From Heterostelium multicystogenum (lineage: Eukaryota > Evosea > Eumycetozoa > Acytosteliales > Acytosteliaceae): 64,000 nt of DNA. Shown in pieces: positions 10,548 through 22,727 of the stretch; position 1 is the first letter of the stretch; every line of letters begins with the position of its first letter. The stretch lies in contig RCNN01000051.1 of the NCBI GenBank assembly GCA_003667245.1, forward strand, positions 62,001 through 126,000. Reading direction: 5' to 3'. The notes under the pieces were generated by a model, which ran no database searches, had not been told where the DNA came from, and saw only the letters and a list, made by a program, of their open reading frames with translations. The translations under genes and the position numbers were made by a program.

Positions 10548-12641
10548 TTGTTCTGCGATTCCCGCGTATTTTACTAGACATGATGAGTCATTGAGTACTT
10601 CCAATACGAATTCGAATCCACGTGTTTTAAATTGATCTAAAAGTGGCTGTGAACATGCTGTACAATTCTTGAATGCATTGCCAAAGAGTGGCAGTGTGTT
10701 GAAGTGGGAGAGGAAGCCACGAAGTTGGTGGGGGAGAATGCTCAACGGGGTGGAGCATCCAGAGTGGATGTCGGTGTTGACTTCAGCTGGTGCACGTCCT
10801 TGAATGGGGTGGTGCAGGAGCGACACCATCAACTCCACTGCCATGGCCGAGGCCATGAATGAGAGACCAGGACGGGTTACTGTGCATTGTTGGTCGAGTG
10901 TACGATCTTTCAGTGTGTCCGAGGGGGCAATGATGTCATTGCAGAAGTAGCAGCCCAGATCGGATCCGGTTTTGTTGGCATCCGAAAGGTCCTCATTTTT
11001 GTGGGCTACATTTTGTCCGTGTCTGCTCACGAGGAAAGTATCGAAACCGAGGGCAGTGTTTATGACTATCTTGTTGAGATGTCTTCCAAGCAATGTTGGC
11101 AACCATCTAGACTCTCGCGAATCTGTCAGCAGGAATATGACATCGTGATCTTCAAATAATTTAACAAGTTGCTCATAGGTTGCTTTTGTTTGTTCGACTA
11201 GGTTCTCTGCAACTGTATGTCCAGGCATTGGAATGGATAGTATAACGCCATTGGCATTTACTGATGGGAAAATAGATTTGAGTGACTCTGCTGCTGCTGT
11301 TGCCTTGTCTTTTCCTTTAGCTCCGACACAGTCTTGGAAGCTATAGAGTGTCTGACGTACTGGATTGCTATATGATACCTTTCCACTGTCGACCAATGTA
11401 ATATTTCTGACACCCCATCCCATGAGACAACGAGCGACATTGCAACCAAGGGTTCCTGCACCAAGCAATAAACATCTGGTATTCTTGATCAAGTCTAAGT
11501 CTAGTGATGGTAAGATTCTCCATCTCATCAACTTTAGATTTAAATCAACTGATTGTTCTGCTAGTTTCAGTGGGTCCATTGTCGATGCTAGGGACACTGT
11601 CTTTGGCAAGATTTTGCCGTTGCTATCCTTCTCCCAACCTACTGACTTGGGGACAGTATTTGGGTCGGCAGATGTCTCTGGCAGATTGACTGTGAGCACA
11701 ATTGAATTTTCAATGGAGCCCTTTTGATCTCTCAAGCAGATAACATTTACCTTTGTGACCTTGTGTCTGACAGCAAGAAGATATAACAAGTTTCTTAAAG
11801 GCCATCCAGGGTTGGTTGGGAGATTGGATGGATCGCAAAATGCAACAGTTGGGACATGATCAGCTTGCACTAATTTTGACCAATCACCAAGCTTTCCTAC
11901 TTCCACAGATGATCCATCGGATGACTTTGCAATAACAGCAACACCCGAGGTAGACAATGGAGATGATGCCGCCTGACTATTGCTCTTCAATGATTGTATT
12001 TGATTTTCATTAAGGAACGATGTTAAAGGTTGGCATGAAACAGTTGTAATAGGAGTATTGAATGACAAAGCAGGAATACCAAACATGTAATAGAATGAGT
12101 GACTCTTGATATCTGCAAATGTAAGCAAGAGGAATTGACATAGTTTCAATGGATCCTCCTCTGCGGATCCACTTAAAATATCGTTGTAAATCTGATTGAA
12201 GGAAGACATTAGAGACTTGTTGGACGATTAACGAGTGTTGGAGTTCCTCTAACTTACAGATCTAGTTAAATCTTCGAATATCTTGGCTTTTGGAGCAGAT
12301 TTGAAATCTTCTTTGGTGTTAAAGTTGTAAAGGATACCATTGGAGACCAATGATTTGGGTGGTGCTTTGAATGATGCTTGTTGTTGCTGTTGCTCATCTA
12401 ACTTGATTTGACTGATGTCCTCAGCTAGCGAGGCTGAAGATGGTAAGAATGCATTGTACTCCAGGCACAAGAAAGGATCCAGCTTGGCAGCCGATGAATA
12501 TGTATAGTATGCATTGATAGGCACAGGCTTATCGCTTAGTTTGAATATATCAAGTTTCTTCTGTGTAAGCTCATGCCAAAAAGACACATTTACAAAGCTA
12601 CTAAACTCTTTGAATTGCAATATCTCATTTGAATTTGCCAT
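10482..12641 (-). CDS. atg7: Atg7, E1-like enzyme for Atg8 and Atg12
   Basis: E1-like enzyme that activates Atg8 and Atg12 for autophagosome formation in the cytosol. It has two exons: 12258-12641 and 10482-12215, with a 42-nt intron and clean GT-AG ends. The product is about 705 residues, normal for the family. The N-terminal domain opens with LQFKEFSSFVNVSFWHELTQ, the Atg7-specific start, and later has LLLTFADIKSHSFYYMFGIPAL. The adenylation domain shows LLLGAGTLGCNVARCLMGWG (nucleotide-binding GxGxxG) and VDSGKVSYSNPVRQTLY. The catalytic cysteine is in DQQCTVTRPG. The acidic C-terminus (DWDDDLLDDEDDA) fits the Atg8/Atg3-binding tail. No frame breaks were seen across 2.1 kb, in contrast to several neighbours. 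Atg7 would act downstream of the Atg1-complex scaffold encoded at 1-1388. Confidence 0.97.
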
Positions 12642-13193
12642 ATTTATTATTATTAAGTCAGATATATATGTATGATGTTATATTATATGTGTTTGTAAAA
12701 TTAAGAGTGATATTTGATTTAATTTAAAAAAGGTAAAAGAAAGTGCAAAAGCAAAGCAAATTTCATATTTAATTGGGGTTATTTGATGTTCTCTAGAATC
12801 TAGGCTAATTAGGAATCATGAAGATGAAAGAATGATTATTAATTTTTAAAATTTGAAAAGATGAAATTACTTGTATAAATTGAATCATTAGATTGGTAAC
12901 TAGTAACAATTACCTAAAGTATCAAAGTCTTTATTAATTAAAATACTCTTATTTTTCATGAATTTTTGGATATGTGTGTATGTATGATGAGGACCTCCTA
13001 TTCATAGATAAACTTAAAATTTTGTTTATTTTTAAAAAACAATTTATCAAATTGAAACCTTCTGTTTGAGGTTTCTGGAATCCTTGGTATAAACAGTATT
13101 TTGAACTGACTATTGAAAGTATATAATTCTGTGAATGCTCCGACACTTGAAGTTGTTAGTAAGGAAGAATGTCTGAGGGAGTAGATTTTTCGA
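12642..13193. other. Intergenic region, atg7 promoter side
   Basis: About 550 bases of AT-rich DNA upstream of atg7. A 65-codon minus-strand frame (12949-13146) has no ATG-led, family-like sequence. I see no gene. Its right end borders the fold-back repeat. Confidence 0.4.
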
Positions 13194-13411
13194 TCGATTT
13201 TTTATTCATTATGATCAAAGAATACCATTTGCCTCGATTTTTTATTCATTATGATCAAAGAATACCATTTGCCAAAGAGTACTAATCCTAAATATTGTTA
13301 ATTTTCTGTTATTCTTAGTTGTCTTTTGAAAGATATCTGTCATGGTAATTGATATTTGTTAAAATTTCTTTGGGGCAAATGGTATTCTTTGATCATAATG
13401 AATAAAAAAAT
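13194..13411. repeat. 40-bp tandem duplication with inverted copy (fold-back)
   Basis: A 40-base unit (TCGATTTTTTATTC ... ATACCATTTGCC) occurs twice head to tail with no mismatch, at 13194-13233 and 13234-13273. After a 100-base spacer, its reverse complement occurs at about 13374-13411 (GGCAAATGGTATTC...), differing only by one extra A in the A-run. The outer arms could fold into a stem of about 38 bp. No ORF spans it convincingly. It could be a relic of a small fold-back element, a local duplication or an assembly artefact. Confidence 0.85.
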
Positions 13412-13686
13412 TGTTTTATCTGTCAAAATTAACAAAAAATACAAACTTGAATTTTCATTGATCAAATATCTATGTTTTTTATAGATATATATAACAGTTT
13501 CAAATAAAGAGATATGAGAATCATCCTTGAAATATGTTACTACATGTTGGGCTACCATTGGCTTTAGCTACTCTTGTAAAATATAAATAGAAGTAATTCT
13601 AAATCAATTGAATTCATTAAAACCTACAATCAATAAATACATTGTTATCAATAATACAATTAAATTAAAAACAAACATCAACAATA

Positions 13687-14547
13687 ATGCCATTCCCATT
13701 AGTCGCTAGAAAAAACTTAAAAGAAAAGGAACCAGCTTTGGCAAAATATTCAAAGGAAATTGCTGATTTGGTTGGCCAAGAGTGGGAATATGATTTCGAT
13801 TTGGATGGATTCTCCAACTTCTTGGAAGGAAAGACCTTCTCATGCTACTCTAAGGAGGCCCCAGGTACATTTTTGTACTCACAAGTGATGGAAGCCCTCC
13901 GTGATTCACTCAAGCAGTTCTTGAATGGGGAGAACGCTACCTTTAGAAAGGAAGCGCTATTGGATGCAGTCTCTGCCAAAAAGGTTCTTGTCAGGGTCGA
14001 CACCGATGAAACCAACAAATATCAATACTATCGTCTTAGATTCAACGAAGGTGTAATGACTATTCTCTTCAAGTGCCCAGTCAACTCACCAAACTCCTCA
14101 CACTTTGATTTCGTCGAATCACTCCCAGGTGCTGGTGGATATCCATTCTCCATTGCTTTGGAGATGACCAGACTCCAGCCCAGATTCGACACTCATTTGG
14201 CCAATCTCTCAAAGGCTACTGGCCAAACTTGGACTTTGATGGAGCCAGCTGTAGCACTCAAGTTATTCCAATCATTCAATGCCGACCACAAGAAATCATT
14301 CCCAGGAATGTACTTGGATGCAGTGGAAAAGACTTCAAGCAACATCATCAACCGTGTCAAGGATGAGATGGTCAAAGAAGCCTTTGCCGAAAAGGTTCCA
14401 AAAGCCACCCTCACATTCGTGTGGAAAGAAACTCAAACCAACTGTGACTGCATCTACCAATATGTCGATGGTGGATTAGTTGTCTCCTTAAGATACCAAG
14501 GTTTCTGCAACGTATCAAGAGACTACGATTTCGAAAGAGATCTCTAG
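13687..14547 (+). CDS. Conserved-looking protein of unknown function, probably highly expressed
   Basis: An intact, intron-free ORF of 286 residues beginning MPFPLVARKNLKEKE. I do not recognise the family. It has no signal peptide, membrane segment or low-complexity tract, which is unusual for this genome. The sequence is balanced globular: an N-terminal basic/acidic helix, EWEYDFDLDGFSNFL, a central beta-rich part (KVLVRVDTDETNKYQYYRLRF, VMTILFKCP), and a C-terminal part with a CDC pair and DYDFERDL at the very end. Codon use is markedly biased to C-ending codons (CTC, GCC, AAC, TCC-rich) compared with neighbours, which in dictyostelids usually goes with strong expression. A 5' AT-rich leader and AACAATA before the ATG fit a real start. 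It is not actin-capping protein or any other cytoskeletal family I know. Confidence 0.8.
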   Translation: MPFPLVARKNLKEKEPALAKYSKEIADLVGQEWEYDFDLDGFSNFLEGKTFSCYSKEAPGTFLYSQVMEALRDSLKQFLNGENATFRKEALLDAVSAKKVLVRVDTDETNKYQYYRLRFNEGVMTILFKCPVNSPNSSHFDFVESLPGAGGYPFSIALEMTRLQPRFDTHLANLSKATGQTWTLMEPAVALKLFQSFNADHKKSFPGMYLDAVEKTSSNIINRVKDEMVKEAFAEKVPKATLTFVWKETQTNCDCIYQYVDGGLVVSLRYQGFCNVSRDYDFERDL

Positions 14548-14715
14548 ACCTTCATATACTTCATCCCGATCATGATCGGAGATGTTGATGTCACTAACTT
14601 TTTTAATAAAAATCCCATTTTTGTATTCACACACCTAACTATCGTTTTTGCATTTGTAGACGTTAACTTACTCGATATCTAGATATCTAGATATATATAT
14701 TTGGTTTAAGTTAAT

Positions 14716-16337
14716 ATGAATAACATGTCAATAGATTCATTATATTCAAGATTGCTAACCAAGTATCGCAGCAGAAATGATGTATCTGACTGCATTATTT
14801 GTGCTGAAAGTGGTATAGCAAGGAGTGAATATAAAGCATATAATAGTGTTGATCTGATGAATAGATCTAATCAATTTATTGAGGAGCTCAAGCCTTTCAT
14901 ATATAAGGCTTCTATCACTCCTTACTTTGCATTGTTTATGTCAAATTCATTTGACTCACTCTGTCTGATGATCGCACTGTCAGCTCTCTATCAAGTTGAA
15001 AACAATGATGATACCTACTGTTCAACCATTCTATTGCCACCGAACTTGAAAGCCAATGAAATCAATACCCTCTTGAAAAGGTCTAAAGTGTGTACAATCA
15101 TCATCCCCAGTCAACTTGGTATAGATTTACAGGTAGATAATATCACATCGAAGCTAGTGCACCAAGGACAGCGATTCTCAATCTACAAAACTAGCTACAC
15201 AATCAATAGAGTTGGAGCCATCACTAGAGAGCCAACAGTTTGCCAGCTGACAAGTGGATCTACATCGCCATCATCAAAAATATCAATTCGAACCTGGAGC
15301 TCCATCATGGAAGAAGCAGAGGTAGTTTCAAAGCAACTTCAAATGAATCTTCAACCAAATAGGAGAGAAGTTGTGTTGGTGAACTCGATCATATCTCATT
15401 CTTATGGACTAGTTGGTGGAATCATATCTTCATTGCTCTCTGACTCACTGATAGTCCTACCTCAATCCTTAGACCATCTCTACGAGCTAAGCGACAGTAC
15501 TTTGTCGATATCGATCATGTTTGGTGTCAGAAATTCATACATTTGGTTGGCAGAGCCAAGCCGGCATCTACCAGCTTGTTTGTCTGAGACCGGTAGAATC
15601 AGATACGCAATGTGTGCTGGATCCATGATACCACGAGATTTACTCGAGCAAGTGCAGTCAAAGACAGGCATAGTAATGCGATCGAACTATGGTACAACTG
15701 AAACAGGCACCATCACTATCGACATAACCGACACTTATCACAATGAAACAATAATAGATGGAATTAGACTTGGAACATTACTTCCCATTTCCAACATCAA
15801 TTGATACCAACTGAAATCAACCAAGACGAACTCATTTTGAAATCCACTTGCATTTCCATTGGCTATATTAATGATGATATAATAGATCCAGCAATGGACA
15901 TCGAGAATTGGTTCCATACAAAGGATCACATTGTCATCTCAAAAGATGATATACTCTATTATCTAAATAGAATAAGATATTACAAATTTAAACAACAGCA
16001 CAATACACACTTCAACAACAATAATAATAATAATAGTTTTAATTTAGTATTTGATCCAACAGTCATTGAAAAACAACTATTATCTATCTTTAACAATATA
16101 ATTACAGATTTAGTATTGGTAGAGGATAAAGATAAATTTAAATTATATATAACACTTTCAAATAGGAATAATAGTCAAACTAATGAAGATAGTAACCAAT
16201 GCATAGGAACAGATATAACAACACAAATAACCAACTATATCACCAAATACCAACCACATTTAATACCCTTATCGGTAGTAATTGAAGAAGCATTACCCTA
16301 TTCACCTGCAGGAAAATTACTGCTAAAATATTTATAA
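14716..16337 (+). CDS. Divergent AMP-forming acyl-CoA synthetase/ligase-like protein (one frameshift)
   Basis: Member of the adenylate-forming (ANL) superfamily, about 540 residues. Family motifs appear in order: CQLTSGSTSPSSK (A3 phosphate loop, normally TSGSTGxPK), RSNYGTTETG (A5), WFHTKDH (equivalent of the W-x-T-GD A7 region), and SPAGKLLLKYL at the C-terminus (A10 with the catalytic Lys). The reading frame changes once near 15790-15800, after LLPIS, so two frames (14716-15804 and 15801-16337) are joined. The A3 loop lacks the usual Gly-x-Pro and the D of the GD motif is moved, so substrate and even activity are uncertain. An Asn-rich insert sits between A7 and A10. It lies just upstream of the class II aldolase gene on the same strand, but there is no evidence of shared function. 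Confidence 0.72.
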
Positions 16338-16571
16338 CATATTAAAAGCAGAGTACTCTGTCTCTCAGTACTGTTAGTGCGTTGCTAATGCATTAACACT
16401 TAACAATTAAGTGTCACCTTTTCTTAATTGGCAAAAATCCAGCAAGCAATGCTTTCATATTTGTTTTACCACTTACCTTTTTAGTTTTATTTCATTTGCA
16501 TAAATATTATTGTTATTTTATTAAACATATACTTTAGCTATATATATAATATACTTATAAGTAAAAAGGAT

Positions 16572-17567
16572 ATGAATAATCTATCAATTAAGGAAGTACA
16601 TGTAGCATCCGGTGCAAAGAGATGGAGTGATGCAGAGCGAAAAGCAAGAATTGAGTTGGCAGCAGCCTATCGTATGGCTGCGATGCTTGGTTGGGATGAG
16701 CTGATCTACAACCATTTTACAGCTAGAATTCCAGGTACCGAACATATACTTTTAAACCCATTCGGTCTTGGTTTCAATGAAATAACAGCATCTTCTTTAG
16801 TTAAAGTAATATTATTGTTTTAGATACATACATACAATTTTGAATGATTAATTAATTCATTGTTTGCTTTGATAACTCCAATTGTTGATTTGGTTCATTT
16901 GCTTGCTTTCTTGCTTGTTATTATCGATTGGTTCTTGGTCATGCGGTGATGTGTTTGTTTCAAAATAATAATAATAATAATAACAATATGATGATAGGTT
17001 GATTTGGATGGCAATATTATTGATACAGGATCAACAGAACATGGTATCAATGTAACTGGATACGTGATTCATGGAGCTATTCATCGGTCAAGACCAGATG
17101 TTTACGCAACAATGCACATTCACAATACTCATGGTGTCGCTGTGTCAGCGATGAAGTGTGGACTCATTGAAAATCTTTGTCAGAACTCAATGATTGTTGG
17201 TGAAGTTAGCTACCATAATTACGAAGGTATCTCAGTGGACATAGATGAGCAAAAACGTATACAACAAGACTTGGGACCCACTGCTCGAAATCTGATTCTG
17301 CGTAATCATGGACTCCTAACGTGTGCAGATACAATGCAAGCTTGCTTCCAACATATGTTCTTGTTGGTCAAAGCCTGTGAGATTCAAGTACAAGCAATGT
17401 CAGCTGTTGGAGGTGACCTCTCAAAGTTGATTCTATGTGACCAGAAATACCTAAATCAAGCAAGAGAAGTTCACCATTCATCACTCACCTCTGCAGCATT
17501 CGGAGTAAAGGAATTTGATTTCCTACTTCGAAGATTAGATAAAATAGATCAGTCTTATAGATATTAA
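16572..17567 (+). CDS. Class II aldolase/adducin-fold protein
   Basis: Class II aldolase/adducin N-terminal domain protein of about 267 residues. It has two exons, 16572-16805 and 16998-17567, with a 192-nt intron (AAA|GTAATA ... ATAG|GTTGAT). The join gives ASSLVKVDLDGNIID, as the family requires. The zinc ligands are visible: two His in MHIHNTHG and a third in RNHGLLT. The N-terminal GWDELIYNHFTARIPG is the family's phosphate-binding region (usually NHxSxR). Bacterial and fungal relatives are sugar-phosphate aldolases or dehydratases; adducin-type members have lost catalysis. The intact metal site favours an enzyme, but the substrate cannot be told from sequence. No frame breaks. Confidence 0.85.
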
Positions 17568-18542
17568 AAATATAATTATACATAAGCAGGGACATTATCC
17601 ACGCCAACAACACAACACCATGCAAATGCTATTAAATAAAGCAATTGGTCCTGTACATTCATCTTGATTTGATAATCATTAGCTCCCCTTTTTTGTGATA
17701 ACTTGTTCCAAATCAAATAGTGTGCATTCTGTTCCACTTGAATCATATTTCATAACCATGATGTGAAGATCTTTTTCAAGAATCACTACAAATGGTGCCC
17801 AACAATATAAAATTGGCACTATCTTTATTTAAATTATATGTGTATGAGGTGTTTAAATATAAGATATTTTTGATACTTCCTTTAACCTTTTTAGTGAGAG
17901 TTTGAAAAAAGACGGTGAAAAATCATTATCAAAAAGCAAAGAAGCCGATCCCAACATAGTGTGCGAAAAAAGTGGTGGTCTTTGGGTCTTATAGTGGGTA
18001 TTTTTGTGAGAAAAAGCTCTTTAGAATTTTCTTTGGACATGACCTCAAAATCCACTTTGTACTCCGATCAAAAAACACCAAAAACAAAACAAACCATTAA
18101 AAAATAAAACAAATATATTGATGCAAACCATAGAAAAAATACTATAATACAGTAATGTAAAAAGACACTCCTGAACCTTGATTTACTTTATACATATAAC
18201 TTATCTGATGAGTCTCAGTACTTTATATTATTATTATTAATATAGAAAATAATACTAGTAATTCACTAACAACAATATATTTATATATATTTCTTTTGCA
18301 AAAGTTGTAGTGAGTCTTAATCAGACCAACATAAAACACCTCACCCAGGTTATATCAGTTTTTTATACATATTTTTTAGATATTTCAGATTTCGTTATTC
18401 ATATCAGAAAAAGCTGCCAGTTGACAACAGAGCCCCACTTGATCTCAAACAGAAAAGTCGTCAAAACTATTTGTGTAGAAAGCGAGTGTAAATAAACTAG
18501 GGACTGCAGAAGCGAAGAGTTAAAACAGAGATAACAGGAGAG
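17568..18542. other. Intergenic region of about 970 bases
   Basis: Holds the 3' flank of the aldolase-fold gene and the leader of the exchanger gene. GC is higher from about 17900 to 18070 than in typical spacers here, but no frame longer than about 60 codons is convincing. No tRNA-like cloverleaf was recognised. I see nothing I can name. Confidence 0.4.
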
Positions 18543-21119
18543 ATGTCTGAGATAAACTTACTCTCCAAAGAAGAGAGAGAGGCTGACAAGGTATACTATC
18601 AGCTAACGATACTCATATTATAAATCAGCATCCAAATTCATACAGCAACAAATACAAGCAACAATAATTCAACCAATTACAATAATAATAATAATAATAG
18701 TCATGGAAATTTACCATATACCAATATAACAGTCGATGGAAATACCAATAACAATAATTATAATACTTTTAAAGCATCACATGGAAGTGGTAGTTATATA
18801 AATAATAACAATAATAGTAATACGTTGGGCAATGGAAATGTAGTTACAAAGAGAGTATCAGTATTTCACGCAGAGCCTGATCAACCAATTGCATATGAAG
18901 ATCTTGGAATTGCACCTGGAACCAACGCACTGGAAGCTAAACACATTATCCAAAACCACATGTTTGGTTTCCGTCCATTCAAGAGTCACATCACCAAGCG
19001 AAAATTCGAAGAACGATCACCGGAAAACACGAAGACTTTACAGTGAAAACGCAGTAATTGAAAAAGGTGTCAATTCATTTGGAAACTATTTCTATTCCGT
19101 TTTCATTGGAAGTTTATTATATTTAATTTTTGCATTCGTTAGTATATTATTATTGTATGTCCACTCCATTGCAAAACCAGACAGTTCTACATACTTATCA
19201 TTCATTCAGTATTACATATATAGGTATTCCATTTGGAAAAATTACATGGAGTTTAAAGGATTTTGTTTTGTGGCCATTTGGAAAATATTTACAGAAATCT
19301 TTTGGATCCAAATCGACTAGCGACGGTGAAAAAACACCTCTACGTAGCGGAAAATCATCGAGATCCACTCCATTGAGTTTTGGTCTCATTCTCTACTATA
19401 TTTTGGGTGCTCCATTTTTAATTCTCTTCCAAGGATTTTTCATTTTGTTATCTTGGGAGATTGTTGTTGGAATTCCAACTGCAAAAGTAAGCTAGTAACA
19501 TAAAGATGATCTTGAATTTTCCAACTAACAAACCTCTGCCGAACTAATCATAGATGCACAATAAGATATTATATAATTTATTAGTTGATCCATTGGGACT
19601 TAGAGTGGAACTTCATCAACCAAGATCAGACTATGAAATTCTATTGTACCCAGTAGAGGCTTTCAACTATCAATACTATAAATTCAATGTCAGCGGAATG
19701 AATGTATGCTTAGTCAATTTGCTTCCATTCGTTGTATTATCACTTGTATTTGGTTATTTCTTTGAAGACCGTATTCATCCAGTATGTATACTTCAAATTG
19801 AAGCTACTCCAGCATAGGCATACTTACCCACGTCGGTTAACTCTAGGTATTTATATTTTTATGTTGTGTACTTTCAACTATTCCACTTTCATACTACAAC
19901 TGTAAAAGCCATTGCATCACTCTCAGCTCAAACTAGTTTTGCAGTAGGTGCTTTGATTAACGCTAGTTTTGGTTCAATTATTGAATTGATCCTTTACGTA
20001 GTAACCCTCTTTGATGGACAAGAAGAGGTAGCCAGATCTGCCATTACTGGATCATTGCTTGGTGCCATGCTTTTGATTCCAGGACTTGCAATGGTCGTCG
20101 GTGGAATCAAGCACAAGGAGCAGAGATTCAATCACTCAGTCATGGGTGTGAATTCGGTACTACTGATGGTAGCCATTGTCGAATATTTGCACCAACCATC
20201 CTCTACAAAACATTTGGAGACTACAACCTAACCTGCTCCGAGTGTGGAAAATGTCAACGGTACAATGGCATGCAGCGTTTGTAAATATTGTGCAAGATGA
20301 CTTTGGAAACGACAAAGTCTCCAAAAAGACCCAAAACCTGCAATATGCAATCTGTGCTGTGTTGCCCATTGCCTATTTCATTGGACTTCTCTTCACTCTT
20401 AAGACCCACACCCATATTTTGGAACCCCACCCGACAAGGACGGTTGCCTCCACTGGTGGACACGGACATAGCCACGGGTTGATGAATCCGAGGGTGAATC
20501 CGAGTGGTCCAAGACTCAATGCATTGTCATTCTCTGTGTTTGCACACACCATGTTTGCCTTTGGTCTCAGAGAAGCTCGTCGGAACCATCGACCCAGGTC
20601 GTCCAAGCATTTTGGCCTCACTCACGAATTCCTCGGTATCACCATTCTAGGTATCGTTCCAACAGCTGCTGGAATATCTCAATGCAGTGCAATTTTGCAC
20701 TCCACAACAACATGCCACTTGCCCTGGAAATCGGAGCATGTGTGGTGCCGTACAAATTACACTTTTCCAAATTCCAGTACTTGTATTCATCTCTGCCATC
20801 ATCAGTCATTTGTAAGTTTACCAACTATAGATGACTCTCATTGACAATAGATTAACTAATATTCATTTCAAAATTTTCAGCACCTCGGTATCACCCTTCA
20901 GTTTTGATCTTCCCAATGATTGATTTCTACGCCATTTTCTTTGGTGCCGTTGTAATGAACATCGTATTTTCCAACGGAAAAACCAACTATTTTATTGGGT
21001 CTACTTTATGTATTGTTTTATGTTTATTGTATTCTTATTCTTCTTACACCATCTCTATAAATATAAATAATCAATCATCTATCAAACATCATCGTAATCA
21101 ATCATCAATTCAATTATAA
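18543..21119 (+). CDS. VNX1/YNL321W-like CAX-family cation/H+ exchanger (many frameshifts)
   Basis: A vacuolar-type Ca2+/cation-H+ antiporter with the long N-terminus of the yeast Vnx1 branch. Exon 1 (MSEINLLSKEEREADK) is followed by an N-rich cytosolic region. Membrane motifs then follow. GIPFGKITWSL and the block from ASLSAQTSFAVGALINASFG to SIIELILY are the first CAX signature. GLAMVVGGIKHKEQRFN follows it. The second signature is spread over three frames (NAVQF, ALHNNMPLALEIGA, then CGAVQITLFQIPVLVFISAII). The last segment (MNIVFSNGKTNYFIG) matches the Vnx1 end. Introns are clear at 19488-19553, about 19785-19846 and about 20813-20880. At least six one-base slips are needed, more than in any neighbour. 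A luminal loop is Cys-rich (TCSECGKC and CSVCKYC) and another loop has GGHGHSHG. Confidence 0.8.
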
Positions 21120-22727
21120 ACACAAATTTCAATATAAGTAACTCGAATGAAATCAAATAAACCCAATTCCTAATTTATTTATTAATTAATTCATTCATTC
21201 ATTCATTCATTAAATTTGCAATTCATTATTATTAGGTTGAGAGTGTATTTGTATTTAGTGGAAGTCCTCCAGTATGAAAATAATAATCTAACATTGTTCA
21301 AACATATTATTATTTTCTTTATTTATTGGGTGACCCGTGATAATCCAATCGGGATTATAATTTATATAACTCTATAGAAATAATAACAATGTTATAACCT
21401 TTGTTTGCAGCATGTAGGAACAAACAAGATTGATTGATTAATTGATTAATTGATTCATTCAATGGAGGTTTTCAAGTCAGATAGATATTTTATTCTTTAA
21501 AAATCAAGCAAAAAAATAATAACCTCATTCTCATTGATTTTTATTAAAATTTTTATTTTAGTCTTTTTTTTATACCTACTTTCAAAAAGACTATTCTTAT
21601 TTAGTTTTCCTACTTAATTGTTGTTGATATTATTATTATTATTATGTCCTCAATTTTATATTCTATTTATTAGTCAATCTTATTATTATTATTATATTAT
21701 TAGTCATTTTTCATAATAAAAAGCAAGGAACATATAAAAGCAGATCAATCTCCCCGTGTGATAAGTTAGAGTAGTAGTTAGAATTAGATTGATATTTTTT
21801 TAGTTAGTTAGTTAGATTCATTCAATCGAGATATCAAACCAACTTTTAAACTATATACTTGGTTATATAGTTTAACTTGATAATAGAAGTGAATCGCTTT
21901 AAAAATCTAAAACAGTAAGAATCGATCGAATTGAATCATATCTCAATCACAATACGACGACCATCATACAGATAAGAATCACTGTGCATTTACCAGTGGT
22001 ATTCATAGTAGTTTGAAGTCATTCGATATTAAAGACCCAGCTCGTTCCACGTAAAACGACCACGAATGCATCATATCTTCAATTTACAGAAAACTGAAAA
22101 AAACAATTCCTTTAAACACACAACTAAATTCATTCACACCCACTAACCAGACTATATTTTATAAAACTAATAATATTATTATTTTCCTCCAACAAACACA
22201 CACACATATATACACAATATATATTATAATTATTGTGGTGTAGCTGATAATGCTGTAGTATTTGTTTTGTTTTGTTTAATATATATTCGTTGTGTGACAG
22301 AATTAAATATAAAGATAAAAACAAAATAGAAGTAGAATTAGAAAAGGAAAAATCAAATAGACATAGACACTGTCATCTCATTCTTGAATTTTTAAAATTA
22401 AACAAATTAAAAAGAAATTTTTGAAATAATAACAAACAACAACAACCAAAATTATTATTAAGATAGATATAGAGATTTCTTTAACAAACAAACTGCAGAC
22501 TGACTGAATGAATGAATGACTGACAGCTGCTAGGGTTGTTGATAGTTATACATATACATTCACATATTATTGTTGTTGTTGTCTTTGTTAATTTGTTAAT
22601 TTAAAATAGCTTCAATTTTTAATTATTTAAGTGGGCTGAAAGGAGGACAGCATTCAACCTCCTTCTCCTCTACTACCAATACAACAAATACCATTAATAA
22701 TAATAAAATATCAATAGTACTTTAGTT
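21120..22727. other. Long non-coding region before the P4-ATPase gene
   Basis: About 1.6 kb of AT-rich DNA with an (ATTC)5 run at 21189-21208 and several TTAG- and AAT-type repeats. A TATA-like ACATATAAAAG lies near 21730 and is followed by moderately GC-richer DNA, so a promoter with a long leader is possible. The first exon of the flippase gene, including its ATG, may lie here, but I could not identify it. A 12-bp hairpin within it is listed separately. Confidence 0.4.
21846..21875. repeat. Perfect 12-bp inverted repeat (hairpin), 6-base loop
   Basis: TTAAACTATATA, loop CTTGGT, then TATATAGTTTAA. Stem arms at 21846-21857 and 21864-21875 pair without mismatch. It is AU-rich and stands alone in non-coding DNA, about 110 bases downstream of the TATA-like sequence. 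Chance is possible in AT-rich DNA, but a 12-bp perfect stem with a GC-containing loop is uncommon. Confidence 0.7.

Noticed and set aside
13687..14547. F-actin capping protein alpha
   Set aside because: Length is similar, but the sequence lacks the capping-protein motifs when compared from memory.
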